Positions 1 through 6,788 of a stretch of 13,109 nt of DNA are shown piece by piece; position 1 is the stretch's first letter, and every line of letters starts with the position of its first letter. Made by a program: the position numbers and the translations under genes. This DNA comes from Actinomycetes bacterium (GTDB lineage Bacteria > Actinomycetota > Actinomycetes > Mycobacteriales > Micromonosporaceae): the NCBI GenBank assembly GCA_021793335.1, contig JAJYSW010000077.1:1-13109 (forward strand), read 5' to 3'. A model generated the notes under the pieces. It had not been told where the DNA came from and did no database searches. It saw only the letters and a program-made list of their open reading frames with translations.

Positions 1-1291
1 GTTCGCCTCCAAGCCCGAGATCGCCGAGGCCAATATCGCCGCGCTCAAGGCCGGCTGGAACTACGGCGAGACCGCCGAGTCCTTCGCCGTCCAGTACGAG
101 ATCCCGCCGGCCTCGCTGCCCGCGGGAACGTACCGCAACATCACCGGCAACCAGGCTCTGGCCTGGGGCGTCGTCGCCTCCGGTGTCGCGAGCGAGCTGC
201 CGGTGTTCCTCGGCGCCTACCCGATCACCCCGGCCAGCGACATCCTCCACGAGCTGTCCAAGCACAAGCGCTTCGGTGTCACCACCGTGCAGGCCGAGGA
301 CGAGATCGCCGCGGTCGGGGCGGCCCTGGGCGCCTCGTGGGGCGGCGCGCTCGGCGTCACCACCTCTTCGGGACCGGGCATCGCCCTCAAATCCGAGACG
401 ATCTCGCTGGCCGTGTCGCTGGAGCTGCCGCTGGTCGTCATCGACGTGCAGCGCGCCGGGCCCTCGACGGGCATGCCCACCAAGACCGAGCAGGCCGACC
501 TGATGATGGCCATGTTCGGCCGCCACGGTGAGGCGCCGATCGCCGTGGTCGCCCCGCAGTCCCCTTCGGACTGCTATGACACGATGCTCGAAGCCACCCG
601 CATGGCCCTGCACCACCGCACGCCGGTCATGCTCCTGAGCGATGGCTACATCGCCAACGGCGCGGAGCCGTGGCGTCTGCCGGACCTGGCGGACCTGCCC
701 GATCTGTCCGTGGCGTTCGCGACCGAGCCGAACGATGTCGACGCCAAGGGCGAACCGGTGTTCCTGCCGTTCAAGCGCGACCCGGAGACGCTGGCCCGCC
801 CGTTGGCCCTCCCCGGCACGCCGGGCCTCCAGCACCGCATCGGCGGTATCGAGAAGGCCGACGGCACCGGCGACATCTCCTACGACCCGGAGAACCACGA
901 CCACATGGTCCGCACGCGCGCGGCGAAGATCGCCCGGATTCCGGTCCCCGATCTGGAGGTGGAGGATTCCGGCGACGCCGATGTCCTCGTCCTCGGTTGG
1001 GGTTCGACGTGGGGCCCGATCGGCGCGGCCGTCCGCGGCCTGCGCGATAAGGGCGTGCCGGTGGCCCGGGCGCACCTGCGCTATTTGAACCCGATGCCGG
1101 CGAACCTCGGTGAGGTCCTGGCCCGTTACGACAAGGTCGTCGTCCCCGAGATGAACCTCGGGCAGCTCTCGCTGCTGCTGCGCGGCGCCTTCCCCGGCGT
1201 GGACGTGGTCGGCTACAACAAGGTGCGCGGTCTGCCGTTCACCTCGAACGAACTGCAGGACGCCCTGGAGGAGGTCATCAAGAATGGCTGA
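1..1291 (+). CDS. korA: 2-oxoglutarate:ferredoxin oxidoreductase, alpha subunit (KorA), 5'-truncated by the window
   Basis: KorA with KorB converts 2-oxoglutarate, CoA and oxidised ferredoxin to succinyl-CoA, CO2 and reduced ferredoxin in the cytoplasm. The reading frame is open from base 2 and ends at TGA 1289-1291, so 429 residues are visible. About the first 43 are the end of the gamma domain, which actinobacterial KorA carries fused at its N terminus. Then comes the alpha (pyrimidine-binding) domain, starting near YRNITGNQALAWG, with the family segments GAYPITPASDIL, QAEDEIAAVGAALGAS, TSSGPGIALKSE and QRAGPSTGMPTKTEQADL. A C-terminal domain follows (DVLVLGWGSTWGPI, LNPMPANLGEVL, VVPEMNLGQL). 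The full family protein is about 600-630 residues, so roughly a third lies upstream of the window. The stop overlaps the korB start by 8 nt, implying coupled translation. Another 2-oxoacid could be the substrate, since sequence alone does not fix specificity. Confidence 0.93.
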   Translation, partial: FASKPEIAEANIAALKAGWNYGETAESFAVQYEIPPASLPAGTYRNITGNQALAWGVVASGVASELPVFLGAYPITPASDILHELSKHKRFGVTTVQAEDEIAAVGAALGASWGGALGVTTSSGPGIALKSETISLAVSLELPLVVIDVQRAGPSTGMPTKTEQADLMMAMFGRHGEAPIAVVAPQSPSDCYDTMLEATRMALHHRTPVMLLSDGYIANGAEPWRLPDLADLPDLSVAFATEPNDVDAKGEPVFLPFKRDPETLARPLALPGTPGLQHRIGGIEKADGTGDISYDPENHDHMVRTRAAKIARIPVPDLEVEDSGDADVLVLGWGSTWGPIGAAVRGLRDKGVPVARAHLRYLNPMPANLGEVLARYDKVVVPEMNLGQLSLLLRGAFPGVDVVGYNKVRGLPFTSNELQDALEEVIKNG

Positions 1292-2306
1292 CGCTATCAA
1301 GCTCGATGCGCCCAAGCTGAAGGCCAAGGACTTCAAGTCGAGCCAGGAGGTGCGTTGGTGCCCCGGCTGTGGTGACTACGCGATTCTGGCCGCGGTCCAG
1401 TCGTTCCTGCCCGAGCTGGGCCTGGAGCGCGAGAAGATCGCGTTCGTCTCCGGTATCGGCTGCTCCTCGCGGTTCCCGTACTACCTGAACACGTATGGGA
1501 TGCACTCGATCCACGGCCGCGCCCCGGCGATCGCCACGGGTCTGGCCACGGCTCGCCAGGACCTGTCGGTGTGGGTCGTGACCGGGGATGGCGATGCGCT
1601 GTCCATCGGCGGCAACCACCTGGTGCACGCACTGCGCCGCAACGTGAACATGAAGATCCTCTTGTTCAACAACCGGATCTACGGTCTCACCAAGGGCCAG
1701 TACTCCCCCACTTCGGAGCCGGGCAAGCTCACCAAGTCCAGCCCGGTGGGCTCGGTGGACGCGCCGTTCAATCCGCTCTCGCTCGCGCTGGGCGCGGAGG
1801 CCACCTTCGTGGCCCGCACGCTGGATTCGGATCGCGCCCATCTTCAGGAGGTCCTGCGGGCCGCCGCCGAGCACGAGGGTTCGGCGTTCGTGGAGATCTA
1901 CCAGAACTGCCCGATCTTCAACGACGACGCGTTCGAGACGCTGAAGAATCCGGACACGCGCGATGCGGCCCTGATCCGTCTGGAGGACGGTCAGCCGGTG
2001 CGCTTCGGCGATAAGGCCGTGGTCCAATCCGGATACGGCCTGGCGGTCAAGGACGCCGCCGAGGTCGAGGAGTCCGATGTCGTCGTCCACAAGGCCGATG
2101 TGGATGATCCGGCTTATGCCTTCGCGCTCTCGCGTCTCTCGGGCACGGAGCTGGATCACACGCCGATCGGCGTGTTCCGCAGCGTGCAGCGCCCGACCTA
2201 TGACGCGCAGGTCCGCGAGCAGGTGGACCACGCCGCCGAAGGCGTCGACCGCCGTGATGCCCTGGAGCGTCTGCTGAATTCCGGCGATACCTGGGCGGTC
2301 CTCTAA
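1284..2306 (+). CDS. korB: 2-oxoglutarate:ferredoxin oxidoreductase, beta subunit (KorB)
   Basis: This is the thiamine-diphosphate and iron-sulfur subunit partnering KorA, 340 residues long. Four cysteines match the [4Fe-4S] ligands of the family: C26 and C29 in WCPGCGDY, C60 in GIGCSS, and C209 in YQNCPIF. The ThDP/Mg motif starts at GDGDALSIGGN (101-111) and closes at N129-N130 in LLFNNRIYGLTKGQYSPT. The stretch after about residue 215 (LEDGQPVRFG, then a region rich in Asp and Glu) is the C-terminal extension usual in actinobacterial KorB. The ATG at 1284 lies inside korA and is preceded by a strong GGAGGAGG at 1267-1274, 9 nt away, so the start is secure. It is the last gene of the korAB unit: a strong hairpin terminator follows 22 nt after the stop. 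Confidence 0.95.
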   Translation: MADAIKLDAPKLKAKDFKSSQEVRWCPGCGDYAILAAVQSFLPELGLEREKIAFVSGIGCSSRFPYYLNTYGMHSIHGRAPAIATGLATARQDLSVWVVTGDGDALSIGGNHLVHALRRNVNMKILLFNNRIYGLTKGQYSPTSEPGKLTKSSPVGSVDAPFNPLSLALGAEATFVARTLDSDRAHLQEVLRAAAEHEGSAFVEIYQNCPIFNDDAFETLKNPDTRDAALIRLEDGQPVRFGDKAVVQSGYGLAVKDAAEVEESDVVVHKADVDDPAYAFALSRLSGTELDHTPIGVFRSVQRPTYDAQVREQVDHAAEGVDRRDALERLLNSGDTWAVL

Positions 2307-2328
2307 CTCGTAGCCCGCCATCGACGAC

Positions 2329-2369
2329 GAAGGCCGGTCGCCCCTCACTCGGGGCGGCTGGCCTTCTTT
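2329..2369 (+). terminator. Intrinsic terminator of korAB (possibly bidirectional)
   Basis: A continuous 16-bp stem pairs 2329-2344 with 2351-2366 (two G-U pairs, otherwise Watson-Crick) around a six-base loop, TCACTC, followed by CTTTC. The lower arm begins GAAGGCC and the upper arm ends GGCCTTC. It lies 22 nt after the korB stop and 19 nt short of the convergent iclR-type stop at 2389. It can end korAB transcription and may block read-through from the other side, although the minus-strand side lacks a clear U-run. Confidence 0.85.
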
Positions 2370-2388
2370 CGCTTTCGTGCGGGCGGTC

Positions 2389-3210
2389 TCACAGCAGTGG
2401 CTGGAGTTCGACGGCGGCGCGGCGCAGGCGTTTGGTGAGCACCGGCCAGAACCGGCCGATGTCCGCCAGGGGCATGGCCGCGGCCAGCACGACCCGGTCG
2501 GCGGGTTCGTCGGCGTCGCGTACGAGCACCGCGGCGCAGCCGACGCCTTCTTGGAACTGGCCCATCTCGGCGTATACGCCCGACTCGGAGTAGACCATGA
2601 GGTCATGCTCGAATTCTTCGGGTTCGGTCAGGGTCTTGCCGGTGAAGCGGCGCATCCCGGCGGCTCTGAGGAACGTGGCGCGCTCGGTGGATTGGAGCGT
2701 CGCCAGCAGGGCCTTGCCGAGCGCGGTGGCGTGGGCTCCGTCGTCGAAGCCGACGATGAGGTCTTCCACGTGCGGGCTGCGGTTGCCCTGGGTCACCGCG
2801 GTGACGGCGGGCCGTCCTTCGACGAATTTCGCCACGAACGTCGAGTATCCGGTCTCGGTGGACATGCGACGCATGAAGTCGCCGCAGGTGCGCGGGCCCG
2901 CCATGGCCTGTTTGAGTTCGGAGTAGCGGTCGGAGACCTCCAGGCCCAGGGAGTAGCGGCCTTCGTCGTCGCGGCGCAGGTACCGCTCGTAGACGAGCGT
3001 GCGCAGCAGGTTGTAGGCGGTGGCCCGGTTCAGGCCGCATTCGAACGCGATGCGTTGGGCCGACACGCCTCCTGAGTGGCGGCCCACGAGTTCCATGATT
3101 CGCAGCGCCCGCCGGACGCTCTGGATCATCTTGGTCGGTTCGTCCTCGTTGCCGGGTCGAATACCGACGTGTTTCGGCAGCCTGCCGTCAGGTCGCCGTT
3201 GCTCCGTCAT
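2389..3210 (-). CDS. IclR-family transcriptional regulator
   Basis: This is a cytoplasmic DNA-binding regulator of 273 residues. The winged helix-turn-helix covers about 29-90 (IQSVRRALRIMELV, then SAQRIAFECGLNRATAYNLLRTL, with wing YLRRDDEGRYSLG). The ligand-binding domain covers about 105-270, with the family segments GAHATALGKALLA (158-170) and QEGVGCAAVLV (220-230). Residues 1-27 form a charged extension before the usual IclR start. ATG 3210 is preferred because GGAG stands 5 nt upstream of it. The internal ATG at 3129 (residue 28) has only GAGGAC about 12 nt away. The gene converges on korAB and diverges from the MFS gene at 3724, so the latter or the regulator itself is the obvious candidate target; this is inference from position. 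The effector is unknown. Confidence 0.9.
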   Translation of the reverse strand: MTEQRRPDGRLPKHVGIRPGNEDEPTKMIQSVRRALRIMELVGRHSGGVSAQRIAFECGLNRATAYNLLRTLVYERYLRRDDEGRYSLGLEVSDRYSELKQAMAGPRTCGDFMRRMSTETGYSTFVAKFVEGRPAVTAVTQGNRSPHVEDLIVGFDDGAHATALGKALLATLQSTERATFLRAAGMRRFTGKTLTEPEEFEHDLMVYSESGVYAEMGQFQEGVGCAAVLVRDADEPADRVVLAAAMPLADIGRFWPVLTKRLRRAAVELQPLL

Positions 3211-3296
3211 TGCCGCTCCGTTTGTGACTGGACGCGTCCGCCGTCCCGCGGCGAGGCCGGTCGGCCCTCGGGGTACCGCTTTGGACAGCGAATCTA

Positions 3297-3325
3297 ACTA
3301 TATAAACAACCGATACTTGCGTCAT
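3297..3325 (-). promoter_or_regulatory. Probable sigma-70-type promoter of the IclR-family gene
   Basis: On the minus strand, ATGACG (plus 3320-3325) is followed after exactly 17 bp by TATAGT (plus 3297-3302). The match to TTGACA is 4 of 6, and the -10 is close to consensus. Transcription would begin near 3290, giving a leader of about 80 nt before ATG 3210. The patch is clearly AT-rich against its surroundings. Confidence 0.55.
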
Positions 3326-3361
3326 CCTCCTTGAACGGGCACTATCGAACATGTCAGCACC

Positions 3362-3393
3362 GTTCGGGACTTGGTTTCGATCAAGTACCGAAC
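3362..3393. promoter_or_regulatory. 12-bp inverted repeat, candidate regulator operator
   Basis: GTTCGGGACTTG (3362-3373) and CAAGTACCGAAC (3382-3393) are inverted copies with one mismatch and an 8-nt spacer. A further CGAAC lies at 3346-3350, in inverted orientation to the GTTCG at 3362. The dyad sits 37-68 bp upstream of the -35 of the minus-strand promoter at 3297-3325. Binding by the neighbouring IclR protein is a guess from position. Confidence 0.5.
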
Positions 3394-3543
3394 AATCTCC
3401 GCGGCGGTGGCGTCGAGTCCCCACCAACTTCCTCGTCGCCGCCGCGGAAGCACACACCACATATACGAAGCGCGGCGGCTCCTCCCACCTGAGTCGCTGC
3501 GCTTCGTGGTCTCAAGGCTCGGCTCGGGATCAATACCGGGGAT

Positions 3544-3576
3544 CAGCTCGGGCTCAGCTCGGGCTCAGGTCGGGCA
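3544..3576. repeat. 11-bp tandem repeat, three copies
   Basis: CAGCTCGGGCT occurs twice in perfect succession (3544-3554 and 3555-3565), followed by CAGGTCGGGCA (3566-3576) with two mismatches. It is non-coding. The period of 11 is close to one DNA helical turn. No function is evident. Confidence 0.75.
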
Positions 3577-3710
3577 AGGGCGGCGGCGGGGGCCCGCGCC
3601 GGTGTCCCGAAGCCTGGCACGGGCGCGGTGACCGCGTCAAGGCGACTCACTCGAACTTGCGATCCCCTTTCACCTTCGCTCGGGGGCTCGCCTGCCGCAT
3701 TACCGCGGAG

Positions 3711-3723
3711 TACGGTTGCCACC
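3711..3723 (+). promoter_or_regulatory. Possible leaderless promoter -10 of the MFS gene
   Basis: TACGGT (3711-3716) ends 7 nt before GTG 3724. This is the spacing expected when transcription starts at the start codon itself, a common arrangement in actinobacteria. No good -35 is visible at the right distance, and the only Shine-Dalgarno-like GGAG (about 3707) is too far upstream for GTG 3724. Confidence 0.4.
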
Positions 3724-4893
3724 GTGCCCACCACGACCGTCCCGAGAACCTCGTCGACCGTCGCGACCGCCCTCAGCGTCACCGTCGCCGTCGTCATGCC
3801 GGTGTTCCTCTTCGGCGGCCTCGCCGTCCAGATCACCGAGGAACTGGGCATGGGCGTCGGTTCCATCGGGCTCATCGTCGGCCTCTACTTCGCCGTCTGC
3901 GGCCTCACCGCCGTCCCCTCCGGACATCTCGTGGAACGCTTCGGCGCGCCGATCGTCGCTCGCGGCGCCGTCGCCCTCGCCGCCGGGTCGATGCTCGCCG
4001 TCGCCGCCCTCGCACACGAGGCGATCGCCCTCACCGTCCTGTTGGTCCTCAGCGCCCCCGCCAACGGCCTCGGCCAGCTCGCGGCCAACGCCGTCCTCGC
4101 CGATTGGGCCCCGAATCGCCGCAAGGGCCTCCTCTTCGGTGTCAAACAGGCGTCGGTGCCGTTGTGCACCATGCTCGCCGGGCTCATGGTCCCGGTCCTC
4201 GCGCTCACCGTCGGCTGGCGGTGGGCCTTCGTCGCCGGCGGCGCCGTCGCCCTGCTCGCGCTCGTGCCCCTCGCCGGGCTGGGCCGGCCCGCCCCCTCGG
4301 TCTCCAGCGGTACCGGGCAGCGCCTCGACCGGCCGCTCTTGGCGTTCACGGCCGCGACGTTCCTCGGCGGCGCGGCCGCTCCCCCGCTCAGCTCGTTCCT
4401 GACCACCTACGCGGTCGAGGTCGGCGCGTCCGAATCCTTCGCCGGGCTCAATCTCACCGTCGGCGGTCTCGCGGGCGTCGTCGCCCGCACCGCCGCCGGG
4501 GCGCTCGCCGATCGGCGCGGCGATCGCGAGTTCGGCATCATCGTCGTCATGCTCCTGGGCGGCGCGGCCGGTGTCGCCACGTTCATGACCGGGCTGCCGT
4601 GGCTGCTGCCGCTGGGCACCGCCGCCGGGTTCGCGCTCGGCTGGGCGTGGCCCGGGCTGATGAACTTCGCGGTCACCAAGCGCTATCCCGCCATGCCCGC
4701 CGCGGCGACCGCCCTCACCCAGACCGGCGTCTACGCGGGCGGGGCCGTGGGCCCGATCGCGTTCGGCCTCATCGTGGACCATGTGGGCTGGAACGCCGGA
4801 TGGACCGTCGTCTGCGTCGCCATGGCCGCCGCGGCCGGATGCGTCCTCCTCGGCGCCCGGCTCACCGCCACACGGGAGCGCCCGGTGTCATGA
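3724..4893 (+). CDS. Major facilitator superfamily transporter (12-TM type)
   Basis: This is an integral inner-membrane transporter of 389 residues from GTG 3724. After a short polar, threonine-rich N terminus comes a run of about 12 hydrophobic segments, split by a central loop rich in Arg, Pro and Ser (PAPSVSSGTGQRLDRP). The loop between helices 2 and 3 reads SGHLVERFGAPIV, a weak form of MFS motif A. The matching second-half loop reads GALADRRGDREFG. The cytoplasmic stretch DWAPNRRKGLLFGVKQASVP resembles CynX/NimT-like members. The frame stays open to GTG 3628, but that start would add 32 polar residues. The 3724 start fits family length and the TACGGT box 7 nt before it. The substrate is not predictable. 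The divergent IclR-type regulator may control it. The stop lies 73 nt before the polyprenyl synthase start. Confidence 0.85.
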   Translation: MPTTTVPRTSSTVATALSVTVAVVMPVFLFGGLAVQITEELGMGVGSIGLIVGLYFAVCGLTAVPSGHLVERFGAPIVARGAVALAAGSMLAVAALAHEAIALTVLLVLSAPANGLGQLAANAVLADWAPNRRKGLLFGVKQASVPLCTMLAGLMVPVLALTVGWRWAFVAGGAVALLALVPLAGLGRPAPSVSSGTGQRLDRPLLAFTAATFLGGAAAPPLSSFLTTYAVEVGASESFAGLNLTVGGLAGVVARTAAGALADRRGDREFGIIVVMLLGGAAGVATFMTGLPWLLPLGTAAGFALGWAWPGLMNFAVTKRYPAMPAAATALTQTGVYAGGAVGPIAFGLIVDHVGWNAGWTVVCVAMAAAAGCVLLGARLTATRERPVS

Positions 4894-4913
4894 CGCGACA
4901 CGATCCACGTCTC

Positions 4914-4929
4914 GGGCGGCTTCCCGCCC
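4914..4929 (+). terminator. Weak hairpin after the MFS gene
   Basis: GGGCGG (4914-4919) and CCGCCC (4924-4929) pair perfectly around a four-base loop, 21 nt after the MFS stop. There is no U-run (C CTCTTCG follows), so termination would be poor. It lies directly before the next gene's promoter and may partly separate the two units. Confidence 0.3.
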
Positions 4930-4931
4930 CC

Positions 4932-4960
4932 TCTTCGATCCGATCCGCACAAGATAAGGT
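4932..4960 (+). promoter_or_regulatory. Probable leaderless promoter of the polyprenyl synthase
   Basis: TAAGGT (4955-4960) lies 6 nt before GTG 4967, and no Shine-Dalgarno sequence is visible. A weak -35-like CTTCGA (4932-4937) is 17 bp upstream. Transcription would start at or next to the GTG, which favours GTG 4967 over the adjacent GTG 4970. Confidence 0.5.
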
Positions 4961-4966
4961 GAGCCT

Positions 4967-5962
4967 GTGGTGACCACCGGAAGTGCCCAGACGGCGCTGA
5001 GCTTTACCGACGCTGCTTTCGCCGACCAGATACGCGAGGCCCTCGATGCCGTGGAGGCACGGCTCCTCAAGGCCGTCGACACGGACCAGCCGCTATTGCG
5101 TCAATCCGGCTCCCACCTCATCAACGCCGGTGGAAAACGTTTCCGCCCCATGCTCACTCTGGCCTGCTCGCATTTCGGCGATCCGAACAGCACGGGCCTC
5201 ATCGACGCCTCGACCGCGCTCGAACTCACCCACTTGGCCACGCTCTACCACGATGACGTCATGGACGAGGCCGAGCTGCGTCGCGGCGCGCCCAGCGCCA
5301 ATGCCCGCTGGGACAATTCGGTGGCGATCCTCACCGGCGATTACCTGTTCAGCCAGGCCGCCCAGATCATGGCCGAGCTCGGCACCGAGGCCGTGCGCGT
5401 CCAGGCGGCCACTTTCGCGCGGCTCGTGCGCGGTCAGATCAACGAGACCATGCCCCGGCCCGAGGGTATCGACGCGGTCGAATGGCATTTGGAGATCCTC
5501 TCGGAGAAGACCGGTTCGCTCATCGCCACGTGCGCGAAGTTCGGGGCCTGGTTCTCCGGCGCGGACGAGGCGACCGTCGCGACCGCCGAAGAGTTCGGCG
5601 AGATCATCGGTGTGGCGTTCCAGATCGCCGACGACATCATCGACGTCGTCTCCGATACTTCGGGGAAGACGCCCGGCACCGATCTGGTCGAGGGCGTCCC
5701 GACCTTGCCGGTGCTCTACGCGCTGGCGGGGACCGATCCGGCCGATGCGCGGCTGCGGGAGCTGGTCGCCGGGCCGGTGTCCGACGCGGATCTTCCCGAG
5801 GCGCTTGAGCTGCTGCGCGCATCGCGGGCCTTGGACGAGGCGAAGGCCACGCTGCGGCAGTACCAGGAGCGGGCCAGGGGCCTGGCCGCTTCCCTCCCTG
5901 CGGGCCCGGCCCGTCAGGCCCTGATCGACATCTGCGAGTTCATGGTGGACCGCGACGCCTGA
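4967..5962 (+). CDS. trans-polyprenyl diphosphate synthase (long-chain, probably for menaquinone)
   Basis: This condenses isopentenyl diphosphate onto an allylic diphosphate to make a long all-trans prenyl chain. The protein is 331 residues. It shows GGKRFRP (55-61, substrate binding), the first aspartate-rich motif DDVMD (96-100) in THLATLYHDDVMDEAELRRG, and the second, DDIID (222-226), in AFQIADDIIDVVSD. The residues 4 and 5 before the first motif are Thr and Ala. They are small, so the pocket is not blocked by an aromatic residue, as expected for chains longer than geranylgeranyl. In actinomycetes such an enzyme usually makes the heptaprenyl to nonaprenyl tail of menaquinone. Being near korAB fits a respiratory neighbourhood, though that link is inference. 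The start is GTG 4967 or 4970. Exact chain length cannot be read from the sequence. Confidence 0.92.
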   Translation: MVTTGSAQTALSFTDAAFADQIREALDAVEARLLKAVDTDQPLLRQSGSHLINAGGKRFRPMLTLACSHFGDPNSTGLIDASTALELTHLATLYHDDVMDEAELRRGAPSANARWDNSVAILTGDYLFSQAAQIMAELGTEAVRVQAATFARLVRGQINETMPRPEGIDAVEWHLEILSEKTGSLIATCAKFGAWFSGADEATVATAEEFGEIIGVAFQIADDIIDVVSDTSGKTPGTDLVEGVPTLPVLYALAGTDPADARLRELVAGPVSDADLPEALELLRASRALDEAKATLRQYQERARGLAASLPAGPARQALIDICEFMVDRDA

Positions 5963-5975
5963 GGAACAGGCCCCC

Positions 5976-6012
5976 GATGGAGCCCGAGCCCGATGGAGGC
6001 CGAGCCCGATGG
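5976..6012 (+). repeat. 16-bp tandem repeat carrying an ATG in each copy
   Basis: GATGGAGCCCGAGCCC (5976-5991) is followed by GATGGAGGCCGAGCCC (5992-6007), one mismatch, and a third copy begins GATGG at 6008. Because 16 is not a multiple of three, the ATGs at 5977, 5993 and 6009 open three different frames. The array sits between the synthase stop and the DUF1990 remnant. Confidence 0.8.
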
Positions 6013-6241
6013 GATTCGAGGTCGACTGTCCCGAGCGGGGCGCGGCGCGCGCGGACGCGCTTCCGGCCGGATACCGCCGCTTGAACGCGGCGACCGTGCT
6101 GGAGGCCCGATCGCGGCCGCCGCGAAGCCGGGGCATCGGGTGACCGGGCTCGGCGGGCCCGTCTCGCGGGCGCTTCAGACCCGTTTCACCGGCCGGTTCC
6201 TGGACCAGATGCGCGGGGCTCTGAAGCGGGGGCGATCGTGA
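6009..6241 (+). pseudogene. DUF1990-family gene remnant with a large internal deletion
   Basis: From ATG 6009 the frame reads GFEVDCPERGAARADALPAG followed by YRRL. This resembles the N terminus of DUF1990 proteins (pattern YPEvGatr..LPaGYrhL). The frame stops at 6141-6143 after 44 codons. In a second frame, ending at TGA 6239-6241, the text KPGHRVTGLGGPVSRALQ and TRFTGRFLDQMRGAL resembles the DUF1990 C terminus (RPa.w.arLggPv.r.lQ...trRYLraL). Family members are about 160-190 residues, so roughly 100 central residues are missing and the two ends are out of frame, joined near 6095-6125. The family patterns are from memory and no alignment was run. The remnant follows the synthase stop by 46 nt. 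The alternative is a spurious stretch of GC-rich DNA, but matches at both ends in the right order argue against that. Confidence 0.55.
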
Positions 6242-6782
6242 CGGCCCTGGCGGCCGGTGGGCGGGGATCGTCGGACAGGCGCGCCCAGCGGGCCGTGTCG
6301 TAGCGTTCGCCGCCGTAGCGGAGCTTGCCGCGTTCGATGCCTTCCTGGAGGAATCCGGCTTTGGCGGCGATCGCGCCGGAGGCGGGGTTGTCGAGGCGGT
6401 GGCCCAGTTCGAGCCGCCAGATCCCGGCCGCATCGTGCAGCCATGGCACCAGGGCCGTCAGGGCGTCGCCCGTGATGCCCAGGCCGCGGGCGCGGGCCGT
6501 GGCCCAGTAGGAGACCCAGGCGACGTCGTGCGCGTCGATGTTCGCGGCCGCGATGCTCGCCACGGGCCGGTCGTCTTCGGCGCAGACGGCGAAGGCGAAG
6601 CCGTGTTCGCGCTCGGTCATCGCGCTCGCCCATGTCAGCCAGGCGTTGACACGTTCGGTGTCGCTGCTTCGGAGGGGGAATTGCCGGTCCATGTCGGGGG
6701 AGGCGAGCGCTTCGGCCACGGCGGGGCGGTCGGCGGGGGTCCAGGGCCGCAGGTGGAGCGGCGTGCGGCGGTTCAGTTCCAT
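6186..6782 (-). CDS. GNAT-family N-acetyltransferase (RimJ/RimL-like)
   Basis: This transfers acetyl from acetyl-CoA to an amine; the substrate is unknown. The protein is 198 residues from ATG 6782. The fold is recognisable from LHLRPWTPADRPAVAEAL at the N terminus, FAVCAEDDRPVASIAAANI (a beta-strand pair), the acetyl-CoA pyrophosphate loop RARGLGITGDAL, and LGHRLDNPASGAIAAKAGF, the Asn-x-x-Ser/Ala-x-x-(L/I)-x-K-x-GF pattern of RimJ/RimL relatives. The domain ends near ARWARLSDD. The last 25 or so residues are Pro, Ala and Arg rich, and their DNA is antisense to the DUF1990 remnant. ATG 6782 is preferred over the adjacent GTG 6785 because a TATCAT box lies 6 nt before the ATG. The gene starts 41 nt after the TetR stop on the same strand, so it may also be read through from the exporter operon. 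Confidence 0.85.
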   Translation of the reverse strand: MELNRRTPLHLRPWTPADRPAVAEALASPDMDRQFPLRSSDTERVNAWLTWASAMTEREHGFAFAVCAEDDRPVASIAAANIDAHDVAWVSYWATARARGLGITGDALTALVPWLHDAAGIWRLELGHRLDNPASGAIAAKAGFLQEGIERGKLRYGGERYDTARWARLSDDPRPPAARAVTIAPASEPRASGPGTGR

Positions 6783-6788
6783 CACCGC

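Larger units (their letters stand above)
3211..3723. other. 513-bp non-coding region between the IclR and MFS genes
   Basis: I see no convincing gene here. The short open frames are arginine-rich or without family resemblance. It contains an AT-rich patch at about 3291-3330 holding the iclR-type promoter on the minus strand. It also contains a 12-bp dyad at 3362-3393, an 11-bp repeat in three copies at 3544-3576, and a possible leaderless promoter next to the MFS start. The stretch 3394-3543 shows nothing I can name. Confidence 0.6.

Noticed and set aside
1278..2606. Minus-strand open frame of 442 codons across korB and the end of the IclR gene
   Set aside because: It overlaps two well-supported genes and runs through the terminator hairpin. 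No recognisable protein.
3188..3631. Small open frames in the non-coding region (86 and 90 codons)
   Set aside because: No ribosome site, no resemblance to known proteins, and basic low-complexity composition. The minus-strand one also crosses the predicted promoter.
3628..3723. Upstream GTG start for the MFS gene
   Set aside because: It would add 32 polar residues before the first helix without a good ribosome site. GTG 3724 fits the family length and a -10 box.
3700..4782. Minus-strand open frame of 360 codons opposite the MFS gene
   Set aside because: Composition is dominated by Gly, Glu, Arg and Asp. The plus-strand frame has clear transmembrane periodicity and MFS loops.
3351..4973. 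Plus-strand frame of 540 codons with extreme arginine content
   Set aside because: It is an out-of-frame reading of the MFS gene. The Arg/Pro/Ser-rich text has no fold or family.
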